Positions 18,329 to 28,547 of a stretch of DNA of 64,000 nucleotides are shown here, in pieces. Under the pieces are notes generated by a model that was not told the origin of the DNA, made no database searches, and was given only the letters and a program-made list of their open reading frames with translations. A program made the position numbers and the translations under genes. Each line of letters begins with the position of its first letter. The first letter of the stretch is position 1. The DNA comes from an uncultured Pelagibacteraceae bacterium (lineage in GTDB: Bacteria; Pseudomonadota; Alphaproteobacteria; Pelagibacterales; Pelagibacteraceae), in assembly GCA_902592275.1 (NCBI GenBank), contig CACJDW010000001.1, forward strand, positions 111,175 through 175,174. Reading direction: 5' to 3'.

Positions 18329-19613
18329 TTATATGTTTTTTAATTATCTGATTGAAATAATACCCTCTATCTTCAAAATTTTTGAAACTATCGAATGAAG
18401 CTCCAGCTGGACTGAAAAAAATAATATTTTTTTTTGATTGTTGAATATTAATTTCTGAAAAAATAACTTTAAGAGTTTCTTTTAAATTTTTAAAATTTTT
18501 AATTTTTAATCTATTTTTTAAAATTTTTATAAATTTTCTATGATGTGATCCAAAAATATAAGCTTTGATATTTTCACACTTTATTTTTGATAGTTTAAAT
18601 TTATCTCCTTTTTTGGGAATTCCTCCTAAGATCCAATATGTGTGATTTAAATTTTTTAATATATTTTCCGAGGAAGCAAAACTTGTAGATTTAGAGTCGT
18701 TAATTATTGTGAGATTTTTTTTATTAAATATAATTTGTTGTCTGAAATCTAGGCCTTTAAATTTATTAATAGTTTTAATTAATTTTTTGTAATTAAGTTT
18801 TAATCTTGGAGCAATTTTTAATATAAATGATAAATTTTCTTTATTTCCATCAGATGAAAAATATTTATTAGTAATTTTATTAAACTTTTTATTTATACTT
18901 GAAGTCTGTACTCTGTAGATTTTTGAATTATATTTATTTTTATTTAATTTTTTAGTTATTAGTTCATCCTCTTTTTTTACATATGCAAAAGATCCTCTTG
19001 TTTGAGATTTTAATAATTTAAATTTTGCATTTACATAATTTTTTAAACTTTTATGTCTTTCAATGTGGTCTGCAGTTATATTTAAAATTACCGCATATTT
19101 TGATCTAAATATGCTACTGTAATCTAGCTGATAGGAAGAAGCCTCTATTACAAAGATTGTTTTTTTTGTAATATTTTTTTCTGATAATGCTGGATTACCA
19201 ATATTCCCAATAAGTCTTGAGTCTCTTTTTTGATCAATTAAAGCTTCATGTAAAATTTTAGCAGTTGTAGATTTACCGTTAGTTCCAGTAATCGTAATAC
19301 TTTCATTGTTATAAAATGAAAACAAAACATCAAGGTCGGTATGAATTTTTTTTAAATTTTTCTTTAAAAATTTTGATAATTTACAATTCGAGATATCAAT
19401 TCCAGGACTAATAATAATTCTATCAAAATTTATTTTTTGAATTTGCTCTAGTTTAATAACTTTTTTTTTAAGTTTTAATTTAATTTTTTGATTGTCATCA
19501 AACAAATATACATCAGACTTGTTTTTTAAAAACTTATAAGATGAAATGCCACTCTTTCCTAAACCATAAATTAATATTTTTTTTCCTAAAAAAATATTGT
19601 TAAATATTTTCAT
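18315..19613 (-). CDS. murD: UDP-N-acetylmuramoyl-L-alanine--D-glutamate ligase
   Basis: Mur ligase adding D-glutamate, about 432 residues. The start at 19613 (MKIFNNIFLGKK) is preferred over an in-frame codon 57 bases upstream, because it forms a TAATG junction with the mraY stop and leaves the expected N-terminus ILIYGLGKSG. The P-loop is ITGTNGKSTTAKIL; EASSYQLD and INDSKSTSFAS are further signature parts. Lysine-rich and shorter in its C-terminal domain than E. coli MurD, but all main motifs are there. Confidence 0.95.
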   Translation of the reverse strand: MKIFNNIFLGKKILIYGLGKSGISSYKFLKNKSDVYLFDDNQKIKLKLKKKVIKLEQIQKINFDRIIISPGIDISNCKLSKFLKKNLKKIHTDLDVLFSFYNNESITITGTNGKSTTAKILHEALIDQKRDSRLIGNIGNPALSEKNITKKTIFVIEASSYQLDYSSIFRSKYAVILNITADHIERHKSLKNYVNAKFKLLKSQTRGSFAYVKKEDELITKKLNKNKYNSKIYRVQTSSINKKFNKITNKYFSSDGNKENLSFILKIAPRLKLNYKKLIKTINKFKGLDFRQQIIFNKKNLTIINDSKSTSFASSENILKNLNHTYWILGGIPKKGDKFKLSKIKCENIKAYIFGSHHRKFIKILKNRLKIKNFKNLKETLKVIFSEINIQQSKKNIIFFSPAGASFDSFKNFEDRGYYFNQIIKKHINAKR

Positions 19614-20698
19614 TATCTTAATTTTAAAGTAGCTAAACCAATCATTGCTAGGATGATAGAGATGATCCAAAACCTAATTACAACTGTAGACTCTGGCCAT
19701 CCCTTTTTCTCAAAATGATGATGGATAGGCGCCATTCTAAAAATTCTCTTTCCAGTAAGTTTAAAAGAAATTACTTGAACCATTACTGAAACTGCCTCTA
19801 GTACAAAAAGTCCACCAGTAATAGCTAAAACTATTTCATGCTTTGTGATAATTCCTACTGCGCCTAAAGATCCTCCAAGAGATAATGAGCCTGTATCACC
19901 CATAAAAATTTTAGCAGGCGGAGCATTAAACCATAAGAAACCTAAACAAGAGCCAATAATTGCACCACAAAAAATGGATACTTCACCAGTGCCTTCTATG
20001 TAGGGTATTTGTAAATAATTTGAAAATACGATGTTTCCAGTAACATAACTTATAAAAGCAAAACATGCTGCAACTAATATTACTGGCACTGTTGCTAGAC
20101 CATCTAATCCATCCGTAAGATTAACAGCATTAGATGAACCTATGATTACAAATATTGCAAATGGTATAAAAAACCATCCAAGGTTTATGATTAAATTTTT
20201 AAAGAATGGAAAATATAAATTATTTAAATCTTGATAATCGTTTAAATAAACAAAAAAACTTACACCAATAATTGCTAACGTTATTTGTGAAGTAATTTTA
20301 AACTTCGAAGAAATTCCTGATGAGTTGCTATATTTAATTTTCTTAAAGTCATCATATGCTCCTAATACACCAAAAGTAATTGCTATATAGATACAAAATA
20401 AAATATTAATATTTGATAAATCTGCCCAAAATATTACTGATACCAATAAGCCGAATAAAATTATTAACCCTCCCATTGTTGGTGTACCAATTTTTTTAAC
20501 TATATGATCTTCAGGTCCATCGTCCCGAATTGGATTTAAAATTTTTTGTTTTGAAAAAAATTGAATAAAAGGACCTCCAATAATCAGTACAATAACCAAT
20601 GAGGTGAAAAAAGATAAACCTGTTCTAAAAGTTAAATATTTAAATACATTCAAAAAACTAAAAGTATCTACAAAATTTAATAAAAATTGATAAAGCAT
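19613..20698 (-). CDS. mraY: Phospho-N-acetylmuramoyl-pentapeptide transferase
   Basis: A 361-residue integral membrane enzyme (about ten helices) that makes lipid I from UDP-MurNAc-pentapeptide and undecaprenyl phosphate. Catalytic and metal sites are visible: GAYDDFKK (Asp pair), NLTDGLDGLA, FMGDTGSLSLGG, and MAPIHHHFEKKGW with the triple histidine near the C-terminus. The PTMGGL motif near residue 72 is also kept. It starts immediately after the murE-murF stop and joins murD by TAATG. Confidence 0.97.
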   Translation of the reverse strand: MLYQFLLNFVDTFSFLNVFKYLTFRTGLSFFTSLVIVLIIGGPFIQFFSKQKILNPIRDDGPEDHIVKKIGTPTMGGLIILFGLLVSVIFWADLSNINILFCIYIAITFGVLGAYDDFKKIKYSNSSGISSKFKITSQITLAIIGVSFFVYLNDYQDLNNLYFPFFKNLIINLGWFFIPFAIFVIIGSSNAVNLTDGLDGLATVPVILVAACFAFISYVTGNIVFSNYLQIPYIEGTGEVSIFCGAIIGSCLGFLWFNAPPAKIFMGDTGSLSLGGSLGAVGIITKHEIVLAITGGLFVLEAVSVMVQVISFKLTGKRIFRMAPIHHHFEKKGWPESTVVIRFWIISIILAMIGLATLKLR

Positions 20699-23542
20699 TT
20701 AATTCAATCCTTTCAGATCTTTTACTATGTTGTTGAATCCTGTCGCAAGTGAGGCCTTAATCATTAAATAATCATTATTATTTAAATCTTTTCTAATCAA
20801 TTCAATAATTTGAGATTTGTTTAATAAAATCCTGCCTTTTTTAGCTTTTGAGACACCCGCAAATATTATAGATGCCATTTTACCTTTGACAAATACCTTG
20901 TCTATCTTGGTCTTATTAATTATTGGAGCAATAGATTTATGAAGTTTTTTAGAATGACTACCGAGCTCTAACATGTCGCCAATTAATAAATATTTATTCG
21001 ATTTTTTAGAGTTTATTTTGTCAAAATTTTTAATTGCTGATTTTAATGATAGAGGATTCGAATTATAACTCTGATCAATTAAATTAATTTTTTTATTATT
21101 AAATTTTACTACAGAATGATCCCCTCTTCCCCCAGGAATTTTGAAATTAAGAAAAATATTTTCATTTAGTTTAAATATATTTTTATAAATACTAATAACT
21201 GCTAAAGCAGCAAGTGTATTATATATATTGTTTTGAAAATCGTTTGATAACGTGAAATACTTTTTTTTATTATTTAACTGAATGTTAATTTTAAATTTTT
21301 TTCCAAAAGTCTTTGTATTAATTAATTTAATGTCTGCTTTCTGACTTTTGATACCAAAGGAAACAACTTTAATTTTATTTTCTTTGGCAATATTTTTATG
21401 TAATTGAAAATAACTATCATCTGCATTCAATACGACATAACCATTAGGTTTTACGTTGTTAATAATTTCAGATTTTGCCAAAGCAATTTGTTTAATATTT
21501 TTAAAATTTTTAGCATGTGCATAATTTATATTTGTTATTACTCCAACATCTGGTTTTATTATTTTTGACAAATAATCAATTTCACCTTTTTTATCCATTC
21601 CAACTTCTAAAATTCCAAATTCATCATTTTGTTTTAGATTGAAAAGACTCAAGGGAACTCCAAATTTATTGTTATAAGATTTTGGAGAAATACTAACTTT
21701 TGAAATTTTACTTAATGCATTGCCCAGCAATTCTTTAAGTGTAGTTTTGCCACAACTACCTGTAATAGCTATAATATTTGTATCTATACTTTTTCTAAAA
21801 ATTTTCGAAATATCTGTTAAGAATTTTAAAGTATTTTTAACTTTAATCTGACGATTTTTATTTAATTTATTTTGAATTTTGTTTACTACAGCTAATGATG
21901 CTTTTCTCTTGAATGATTGTGCAACATATTTATTACCGTCATTTTTTTTTCCTCTAATAGCAAAAAAAATATCGTTTTTAGTAACTTCTTGAGAATTAAT
22001 TCTTGCTGTTTTAAAAGATACGGAGGGAGACAATTTTTTAATTTTAGCTGCCTCTTTAACAACATTTAATTTTAAATTATCTGATAAATTTTTATTTTTA
22101 TGCTTAATAGCATTTAAAATTACCTTTCTATCTGAAAAGAAAATTTTCTTATTTCCAATATCTTGCGTTTTCTCATGGCCTTTTCCGGCTACTAATAAAA
22201 TATCACCTGAATTCAAATTATTAATGGCTTGAGTTATTGCTATTGCCCTATTAGATATTTCAATAATTCTTTTTTTTTTAATTCCCTTTTTTATATCTCT
22301 TCTTATTTTTTGAGGATTTTCAAATCTAGGATTATCATTTGTAAGAATGATACTGTCTGCAAAATCACTAGCTATTTTACCCATTTTTGATCTTTTATTT
22401 TGATCCCTATTTCCTCCACAACCGAATAGCACTGTGATTGTTTTATTAGGAAATTGTTCTCTAAGATTTAAAAGACACGTTTTTAAAGCATCAGGCGTAT
22501 GAGCATAATCGAGAATTACTTTTGATTGATTTTTAATTTTACCTATTTTTTCAAATCTTCCTTCAACTGGTTTCAATTTTGGAATTGTATTTAAAATTTT
22601 ATTAAAACTTACACCGCTATATTTTGCAGCAATTATTGCCATTAAAACATTTTTTAATTGTACTTTTCCTATTAAATTTAAATTTAGATCCTGTATTGAA
22701 CTATTTAATTTAATTCTTAGAACTTGCCCCTCTCCTTTAAAGTTATGAGATAAAAGCTCTAGATTATTTTTCTTATCATTTAGTGTATGTAATTTTAATT
22801 TCTTATTAATTGTAATTTTTTTTATATTTTTAAACTCTGGAATTAATTGATCTGTAATTACATTGCCTCTTTTTTGAATTAGTTTTTCAAATAAATAAAG
22901 TTTTGCTTTTAAATAATTTCTTAAATTTTTATGATAATCAAGATGATCCTGGGATAAATTGGTAAATATACCTGAATTAAACTTCAAACCATCTAATCTA
23001 TTTTGTTTCAAACCATGACTTGAGGCTTCCATGATTACATTTTCTATTTTTTGAGTTTTTAACTGAGTCAAAATTTTAGCTAATTTAATTGGATCTATTG
23101 TGGTATTAGATAAATTCAAATTAATTCTTTTTGATTTAACACCTAATGTACCAATTGAAGCAACTTTTTTATTATTTAATTTTAATAATTGATAGTAAAA
23201 ATCAGCAACTGACGATTTTCCATTTGTACCTGTAACTGCAATCAAATTTTTTGGTTTTTTATGATAAATTTTGAAAGCAGTTTCAGCTAATAATTTTCTT
23301 ATATTAGTTGTATAAATATATAAAATTCCATTTTGAAAATCATTTCCTTTTTTTTCAGTTACAATAATTTTAGATCCTTTTTTAACTGCTTCTGGAATAA
23401 ATTTATTACCGTCAAAACTATTGCCTTTGATTGCAAAAAAAACATTATTTTTTTTTATGCTATTTGTGTCAAATGAAATTCCTGAAAAATAAAAATTTTT
23501 ATAATTTTTGTTTATGTTGTGAAAATAATTTCCTAAGAGCAT
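20699..23542 (-). CDS. murE-murF: MurE-MurF fusion: bifunctional mDAP-adding and D-Ala-D-Ala-adding Mur ligase
   Basis: A single 947-residue open frame holding two complete Mur ligases. Residues about 1-480 are MurE: SFDTNSIKKNNVFFAI, P-loop VTGTNGKSSVADFY near 104, EASSHGL, LDYAHTPDAL, and DNPRFENP near 402. That DNPR motif is the one that selects meso-diaminopimelate. Residues about 490-947 are MurF: NSQEVTKNDIFFAIRG, P-loop ITGSCGKTTLKELLG near 594, LEVGMDKKGEI, and IDQSYNSNPLSLKSA. The region between is a short Lys/Asn-rich linker with no internal stop. The two steps are consecutive in the pathway, so fusion may channel the tripeptide. It lies between ftsI and mraY where the separate genes normally sit. 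Confidence 0.93.
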   Translation of the reverse strand: MLLGNYFHNINKNYKNFYFSGISFDTNSIKKNNVFFAIKGNSFDGNKFIPEAVKKGSKIIVTEKKGNDFQNGILYIYTTNIRKLLAETAFKIYHKKPKNLIAVTGTNGKSSVADFYYQLLKLNNKKVASIGTLGVKSKRINLNLSNTTIDPIKLAKILTQLKTQKIENVIMEASSHGLKQNRLDGLKFNSGIFTNLSQDHLDYHKNLRNYLKAKLYLFEKLIQKRGNVITDQLIPEFKNIKKITINKKLKLHTLNDKKNNLELLSHNFKGEGQVLRIKLNSSIQDLNLNLIGKVQLKNVLMAIIAAKYSGVSFNKILNTIPKLKPVEGRFEKIGKIKNQSKVILDYAHTPDALKTCLLNLREQFPNKTITVLFGCGGNRDQNKRSKMGKIASDFADSIILTNDNPRFENPQKIRRDIKKGIKKKRIIEISNRAIAITQAINNLNSGDILLVAGKGHEKTQDIGNKKIFFSDRKVILNAIKHKNKNLSDNLKLNVVKEAAKIKKLSPSVSFKTARINSQEVTKNDIFFAIRGKKNDGNKYVAQSFKRKASLAVVNKIQNKLNKNRQIKVKNTLKFLTDISKIFRKSIDTNIIAITGSCGKTTLKELLGNALSKISKVSISPKSYNNKFGVPLSLFNLKQNDEFGILEVGMDKKGEIDYLSKIIKPDVGVITNINYAHAKNFKNIKQIALAKSEIINNVKPNGYVVLNADDSYFQLHKNIAKENKIKVVSFGIKSQKADIKLINTKTFGKKFKINIQLNNKKKYFTLSNDFQNNIYNTLAALAVISIYKNIFKLNENIFLNFKIPGGRGDHSVVKFNNKKINLIDQSYNSNPLSLKSAIKNFDKINSKKSNKYLLIGDMLELGSHSKKLHKSIAPIINKTKIDKVFVKGKMASIIFAGVSKAKKGRILLNKSQIIELIRKDLNNNDYLMIKASLATGFNNIVKDLKGLN

Positions 23543-23544
23543 TA

Positions 23545-25236
23545 TTAATTAACCTCTATATATTTTGTGGCTAAAATAGGCCCAATTTTGTCTATCACCT
23601 TTCCAGCTACTTCTACTGAAGTCCATCCAGCAGTATTAAAAAGTGTGCCCTTCCAACCTCCGTCTCTATGTCTATATTTATAATAATAATCTTTAGATTT
23701 TTGTGGACCATCTAACATTACAACAAAAACAAACTTTGGATTTGAAGTTGGGAAAATTGAAGCGAAAGTATTCACTTTCCCTTCTGAATATACTCCATCT
23801 AGAACTTTATCTGCTGTTCCTGTTTTGCCTCCAATTTCATAATTAGGAACGTTTGCTAATTTTGCCGTTCCCTCTTCAGTGCTAACTATTTTTCTTAAAG
23901 CCGAAACTACTTGCTCAGAAACACCTTTGTTTAATAACCTTGTTCCTTTTGCATGTTTTTCTAAATTTTTATTAATAAGGGTTGGGTTAATTTCGAAACC
24001 ACCGTTAGATAAAATTGCATATCCTTTTGCCAACTGAAGGATTGTAGTTGCTATTCCATGTCCATAAGATGCTGTAGCTAATTTACATTTGCTAAATTCG
24101 TAGTTTTTTTGTGGTGCAACTTCCTCTATATCAAATGTTATTTGACTAAGGACTCCTACCTTTTCTAAAAATGTTTTAAATTTTTCAGCACCAATTTTTT
24201 GTGCAATTCTTACAGACCCTATATTACCTGACCTAATTAAAATTTGCTCTGCAGTTAAATTAGATGGAATTTTATTGTCATATTCTCTTATTGGGAAACC
24301 ATAACAACTTAATGATTTTGGTAAATTTAAAAATTCTGTTTCGGGCTCTATTAATTTTTCATTAAGAGCATTTGCAAATGTAAAAGCTTTGAATACAGAC
24401 CCAAGTTCATATGTTCCTTTAGTTACCCTATTAATATAATTTACATCTGTAATATTTTGTCTTTCATTTGGATTAAAATCTGGCAAAGAAACTAATGATA
24501 AAATATTGCCATTGTTAACATCCATTAAAATGGCTGCACTGCCTTTGCTTTTAAAAATTTCCTGATATTTAATTAACTCTTTTCTTATTAAAAATTGAAT
24601 ATCTTTATCTAAGGTAAGTTTAATTGACTCTGTTGATTTTCTAAGTTCATCATTTAACGATTTTTCTAATCCAGAAATACCATTGTTGTCGTCATCTATC
24701 TGACCTAACACATGACTAAAAAGATTTTTTTGTGGATACATTCTTAAAACTCTTTCTTCTGGGACCAAAGATTTGTCCCCTAATTTCATTATTTTTTCAT
24801 AATTTTCCTCTGAAATTTTCTTCTCTAAATAAAAAAATTTCTTAGTTTTTATTTTTTTTTTAATTTCATCAAAATTTTTATCAGGAAAAATAATATTTAA
24901 ACTTAGAAGTAATTTTTTTTCATTGATTATATCTGAAGTTTTTAAACCAATATCAATCGATTTGACCGTCTTAGCTAAATAATTTCCATTAATATCTATG
25001 ATGTCTGCTCGATAAAGCTTATTTTTAGATCCAGGAAGATTATTGATGTTTTCTAATTTACTCTTTCGTGAACCTAAATGAATTAGGTGTATTGTGTAAA
25101 TTAAATATATAATAAAAAAAACAAAGAAAATAAAAGCTACACGATTAAATTGAATATTTAATCCATTCTCTTTTTTCTTAAATATAAAATCACTTTTGTA
25201 GTCTTCTATGATTAATTTCGATTTATTATCAGCCAT
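23545..25236 (-). CDS. ftsI: Septal peptidoglycan transpeptidase (PBP3)
   Basis: A 563-residue class B penicillin-binding protein: basic cytoplasmic tail, one membrane helix (about 28-48), pedestal domain, then transpeptidase domain. Active-site motifs: SVFKAF (SxxK, about 281), SGN (SxN, about 336) and KTGTAD (KTG, about 470). It cross-links septal peptidoglycan with FtsW. It follows ftsL with a TAATG junction and precedes the murE-murF fusion, as in standard dcw order. Confidence 0.96.
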   Translation of the reverse strand: MADNKSKLIIEDYKSDFIFKKKENGLNIQFNRVAFIFFVFFIIYLIYTIHLIHLGSRKSKLENINNLPGSKNKLYRADIIDINGNYLAKTVKSIDIGLKTSDIINEKKLLLSLNIIFPDKNFDEIKKKIKTKKFFYLEKKISEENYEKIMKLGDKSLVPEERVLRMYPQKNLFSHVLGQIDDDNNGISGLEKSLNDELRKSTESIKLTLDKDIQFLIRKELIKYQEIFKSKGSAAILMDVNNGNILSLVSLPDFNPNERQNITDVNYINRVTKGTYELGSVFKAFTFANALNEKLIEPETEFLNLPKSLSCYGFPIREYDNKIPSNLTAEQILIRSGNIGSVRIAQKIGAEKFKTFLEKVGVLSQITFDIEEVAPQKNYEFSKCKLATASYGHGIATTILQLAKGYAILSNGGFEINPTLINKNLEKHAKGTRLLNKGVSEQVVSALRKIVSTEEGTAKLANVPNYEIGGKTGTADKVLDGVYSEGKVNTFASIFPTSNPKFVFVVMLDGPQKSKDYYYKYRHRDGGWKGTLFNTAGWTSVEVAGKVIDKIGPILATKYIEVN

Positions 25237-25541
25237 TACTCTTTAATAATTTTAAAATTTTGGATTTTATTTAAATCATCTGAAATATTGTAGATTTTTA
25301 TGTCGTTTATATTTTTTTGAATTAACTCATCCTCAAAATACTGTGATTGATATTCAAGTAATCTTTCTGCGGAACTTAAATAATCATGCTCCAAAGATAC
25401 ATTTTCCAATTCAGAATTTAAAACTCTAATATTCTCTTTTGCTGTAAATATTTCATCTTCAATTTGTTTAGTCGTATTTTTTATTATTGCAGTTGATAGG
25501 ACTAATAAAAAAATCACTAGAACCAAAGCAAACTTTTTCAC
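25236..25541 (-). CDS. ftsL: Cell division protein FtsL
   Basis: A 101-residue bitopic protein: membrane helix at about 3-20 preceded by only two lysines, then a predicted coiled coil ([20 protein letters not shown]..., about 25-65). This matches FtsL, which pairs with FtsB and FtsQ and activates FtsW/FtsI. Identification rests on size, topology and its place between rsmH and ftsI, since FtsL sequences are poorly conserved. ATGA overlap with rsmH; TAATG junction with ftsI. Confidence 0.85.
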   Translation of the reverse strand: MKKFALVLVIFLLVLSTAIIKNTTKQIEDEIFTAKENIRVLNSELENVSLEHDYLSSAERLLEYQSQYFEDELIQKNINDIKIYNISDDLNKIQNFKIIKE

Positions 25542-26548
25542 AGTTTGTCTCCATAATTTTCAATTTCTATATAATTTCTGAATTGCTCCTCTATATCGGT
25601 TTCAAAATCATAAAAATCAGTTTTTTTTATTACATATCTAAATTTAGCAGATCTAGATGGTGGATTTTCGCTTACCTCTTCTTCTGAAGGAGTTATTGGT
25701 TTTTTGTGAATTAAATTAAATAATGTATCTGCTTGTTTTACAACAGGGCTATATCGTGAAATACTTTTATTTTTAGATAGACTTTTAAAAAAATATTTTA
25801 CTATTTTATCCTCTAAAGAATGAAATGTAACTACACCTAAAACACCTCCTTTTTTTAAAACTTTAGTGGCATTAATAAGCCCATAAATTAATTCACTTAT
25901 TTCTTTATTTACAAATATTCTAAGTGCCTGAAAAACTTTGGTCGCATTATGAACTTTAAAATTTTTTCTTTTTTTTGATTTATCAATAATTTCAACTAAA
26001 GATTTAGTATCAATTTGATTTTTAGATCTTTCTTTTATGATATTTCGTGCAATAAATTTTGCCTCCGTTTCATCTCCAAAAAATTTAAAAATTTTTTCTA
26101 ATTCCTTTTCATCAAGTTTATTGATCACATCTTCTGCAGAATAACTATTTAATCCTAGCTGCATATTTAATTTACCAGTATTATCGAATGACAATCCTTT
26201 TTGTGGGTCTTTTATTTGAGCGTAGGAATAACCAAGATCAAAAATTACTCCTCTTATGTTTTCGTTTTTAAGTTTTAAATTACTTAATTGACTAAATTTA
26301 ATATTTTTAAATATAAATCTATCCTCAAAATTTTCTTTTAATTGATTGGCAATTTTTTCACTCTCTTTATCTCTATCAAGAGCAATTACATTTGTATTTT
26401 CAAAATCTAGAATCTTTTTGGAATACCCGCCTTGACCGAAAGTACAATCTATAAATGTGCCACCATGTTGAGGGGAAATAACGCTAATAATTTCTTTTAG
26501 CAGTACCGGATAATGCTTTTGCATTTTCGGTACAATGGTGGCGTCCAT
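25538..26548 (-). CDS. rsmH: 16S rRNA (cytosine1402-N4)-methyltransferase RsmH (MraW)
   Basis: A 336-residue SAM-dependent methyltransferase acting on C1402 of 16S rRNA in the P-site. Signatures: HYPVLLKEI at the N-terminus, the SAM loop [51 protein letters not shown] and the late [10 protein letters not shown]. The second Met (residue 9) is an alternative start, but the first has an AAGAGA Shine-Dalgarno-like sequence close upstream. In most dcw clusters rsmH follows mraZ directly; here ftsZ separates them. Confidence 0.96.
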   Translation of the reverse strand: MDATIVPKMQKHYPVLLKEIISVISPQHGGTFIDCTFGQGGYSKKILDFENTNVIALDRDKESEKIANQLKENFEDRFIFKNIKFSQLSNLKLKNENIRGVIFDLGYSYAQIKDPQKGLSFDNTGKLNMQLGLNSYSAEDVINKLDEKELEKIFKFFGDETEAKFIARNIIKERSKNQIDTKSLVEIIDKSKKRKNFKVHNATKVFQALRIFVNKEISELIYGLINATKVLKKGGVLGVVTFHSLEDKIVKYFFKSLSKNKSISRYSPVVKQADTLFNLIHKKPITPSEEEVSENPPSRSAKFRYVIKKTDFYDFETDIEEQFRNYIEIENYGDKL

Positions 26549-26566
26549 TTATCTCTTGGAAGACCA

Positions 26567-28048
26567 TTAATTTTTTTGTCTTCTTAAGAATGCTGGTATC
26601 TCAAGATCATCTTCTTCCTCTTGCTCTGAAGTCAATAAATCTTCAGGGCTTGAATTATCAGATTCTGAACTAAATAAATCTGGTGCGTCTGAGTCAACTC
26701 CGAATTCTTTTAAATCATTAGAAGTTTCTTCTTCGCTGTTAATATCTTGATGATCTTCATGAGTAGTTTCCATAGCTTCTTGAGCAAAAGATTTCTCCAT
26801 TTCATTAACTGAATTATCCTGAACTATACTCTCGCTTTCCATATTAGTGTTTTGGACAACTTCTTCACTCATCATCTGATTATGAGAACTCTCAGTTTGT
26901 TGTTCTTGTATAATCTCATTTTCAAGCTTTAAAGCATTCGCACCATGTGTAATTGGATTTGATGCTGTTGTATTTGAAAAATTAAATGATTGAGATGATC
27001 CCATATTTGAAAAATCAGAGTAACCTGGATTACGGTTTTGAATTCTATGAACCATATTTACAACAGATTTTGATTCTGGCTGTTGCCCATCTAAAGAGGT
27101 AGCAACAATTGAAACTCTCATTTTTCCATCTAGCTCCGTATCAGTGATTGCACCAATAATTAACTCTGCTTCAGGGTCAACTTCTGCTCTTACTTTATTT
27201 ACAGCTTCATCAACTTCAAAAAGTTTTAAATCTTTACCTCCAGTAATATTTACTAGTAATCCTTTTGCACCTTTTAAAGTATAGTCATCTATTAGTGGGT
27301 TGCTGATCGCCATCTCTGCAGCTTTTAGAGCTCTACCTTCTCCTTCAGCTTCTCCAGTTCCCATCATAGCTTTACCCATCGCTGCCATAACAGTTTCAAC
27401 GTCAGCAAAATCTAAATTGATTAAGCCGGGTCTGACCATCAAATCGGTTATACTTTGAACACCATGCATTAAAACATTATTTGAAAGATTAAAAGATTCT
27501 TCAAATGTTGTTTGTTCATTGGCTATTTTAAATAAATTTTGATTTGGAATAACAATTATTGTATCAACATGTTTTCTTAATTCTTCCAAACCTTGTTGTG
27601 CTCTTCTCATTCTTGATGGGCCTTCATATAAAAATGGAAGAGTCACAACACCTACCGTTAAGATATTTAATTCTTTAGCAGCCCTAGCGATGACATGAGC
27701 AGCACCAGTGCCCGTTCCACCACCCATACCAGCTGCAATAAAAACCATGTTTGCACCTTGAAGTGTATTTACAATTTCATTCAAAGATTCATCTGCTGCA
27801 GCTTGACCAATATCAAGTTTTGCACCTGCTCCTAAACCTTTTGTTAAATTTAATCCAATTTGAATTCTTGTTTTTGCTTTACTAAGCTTCAAATCTTGAG
27901 CATCAGTATTTACTGCAATAAACTCTACTCCCTGTAGATTATTTTCTATCATTTCATTAATTGCATTTCCTCCAGCTCCACCAACTCCTAAAACTAGTAG
28001 TCGTGGCTGTAGCTCTTTTATCTCTGGTGCTTTAAAATTAATTGTCAT
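26567..28048 (-). CDS. ftsZ: Cell division GTPase FtsZ, in an unusual dcw position
   Basis: A 493-residue tubulin-like GTPase that forms the Z ring. GTP-binding signature [13 protein letters not shown] lies near 105-117; [14 protein letters not shown] (20-33), NTDAQDL and the T7-loop region NLDFADV are also present. A long acidic, Ser/Gln/Asn-rich linker (about 325-478) leads to the C-terminal peptide [14 protein letters not shown], the docking site for partners such as FtsA. It lies 10 bp after mraZ and 18 bp before rsmH, so it should be transcribed first from the MraZ-controlled promoter, whereas ftsZ usually follows ftsA near lpxC. Confidence 0.97.
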   Translation of the reverse strand: MTINFKAPEIKELQPRLLVLGVGGAGGNAINEMIENNLQGVEFIAVNTDAQDLKLSKAKTRIQIGLNLTKGLGAGAKLDIGQAAADESLNEIVNTLQGANMVFIAAGMGGGTGTGAAHVIARAAKELNILTVGVVTLPFLYEGPSRMRRAQQGLEELRKHVDTIIVIPNQNLFKIANEQTTFEESFNLSNNVLMHGVQSITDLMVRPGLINLDFADVETVMAAMGKAMMGTGEAEGEGRALKAAEMAISNPLIDDYTLKGAKGLLVNITGGKDLKLFEVDEAVNKVRAEVDPEAELIIGAITDTELDGKMRVSIVATSLDGQQPESKSVVNMVHRIQNRNPGYSDFSNMGSSQSFNFSNTTASNPITHGANALKLENEIIQEQQTESSHNQMMSEEVVQNTNMESESIVQDNSVNEMEKSFAQEAMETTHEDHQDINSEEETSNDLKEFGVDSDAPDLFSSESDNSSPEDLLTSEQEEEDDLEIPAFLRRQKN

Positions 28049-28058
28049 CTTTTATCCC

Positions 28059-28517
28059 CTATTGTTTGTTATGTTGAAGCTCCCATTTAAGATTACCACG
28101 ATTAATATTTGCTTTTTTCCTCGCTGTTATCTTAAATTTTTCAAATGCTGTTGGTTCCCATATTTGAAATGTTTGGCCTTGACCAACAAACAACATGCTG
28201 TTTTTTATTTTTGCATGTTTTAGTAATTTTGATGAAAGTGAAATTCTTCCCTCGCTATCAAATTGTAAATTTATACTTTCTGCTAATATTGATGTTGCAA
28301 AGTAATCTCTTTTTTCCTCGAAGGGATTTAAGGAGTCAATTGCTGAAGAAATTTTTTCAATCCTATCTTGGGAGCATGCTTCTATAGATGAGTTATTAAA
28401 TGATGGATAACATATAACACCATTGTAACCTAAGTTGGATAAATGTGACCTAAAACTAGCAGGCACAGATACTCTCCCTTTTTTGTCTAATTTGTTTTCG
28501 TATGTTGATAAAAACAT
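28059..28517 (-). CDS. mraZ: Transcriptional regulator MraZ
   Basis: A 152-residue protein with two SpoVT/AbrB-type half domains, each with its conserved core: DKKGRVSVPASFR (about 11-23) and DSEGRISLSSKLL (about 88-100). MraZ is a ring-forming DNA-binding protein that represses its own operon by binding repeated TGGGN boxes. Three such boxes lie 31-55 bp upstream of this gene, so autoregulation is likely. First gene of the dcw cluster. Confidence 0.95.
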   Translation of the reverse strand: MFLSTYENKLDKKGRVSVPASFRSHLSNLGYNGVICYPSFNNSSIEACSQDRIEKISSAIDSLNPFEEKRDYFATSILAESINLQFDSEGRISLSSKLLKHAKIKNSMLFVGQGQTFQIWEPTAFEKFKITARKKANINRGNLKWELQHNKQ

Positions 28518-28547
28518 AAAACATAATTTCCTTTATTCCCACATAAA

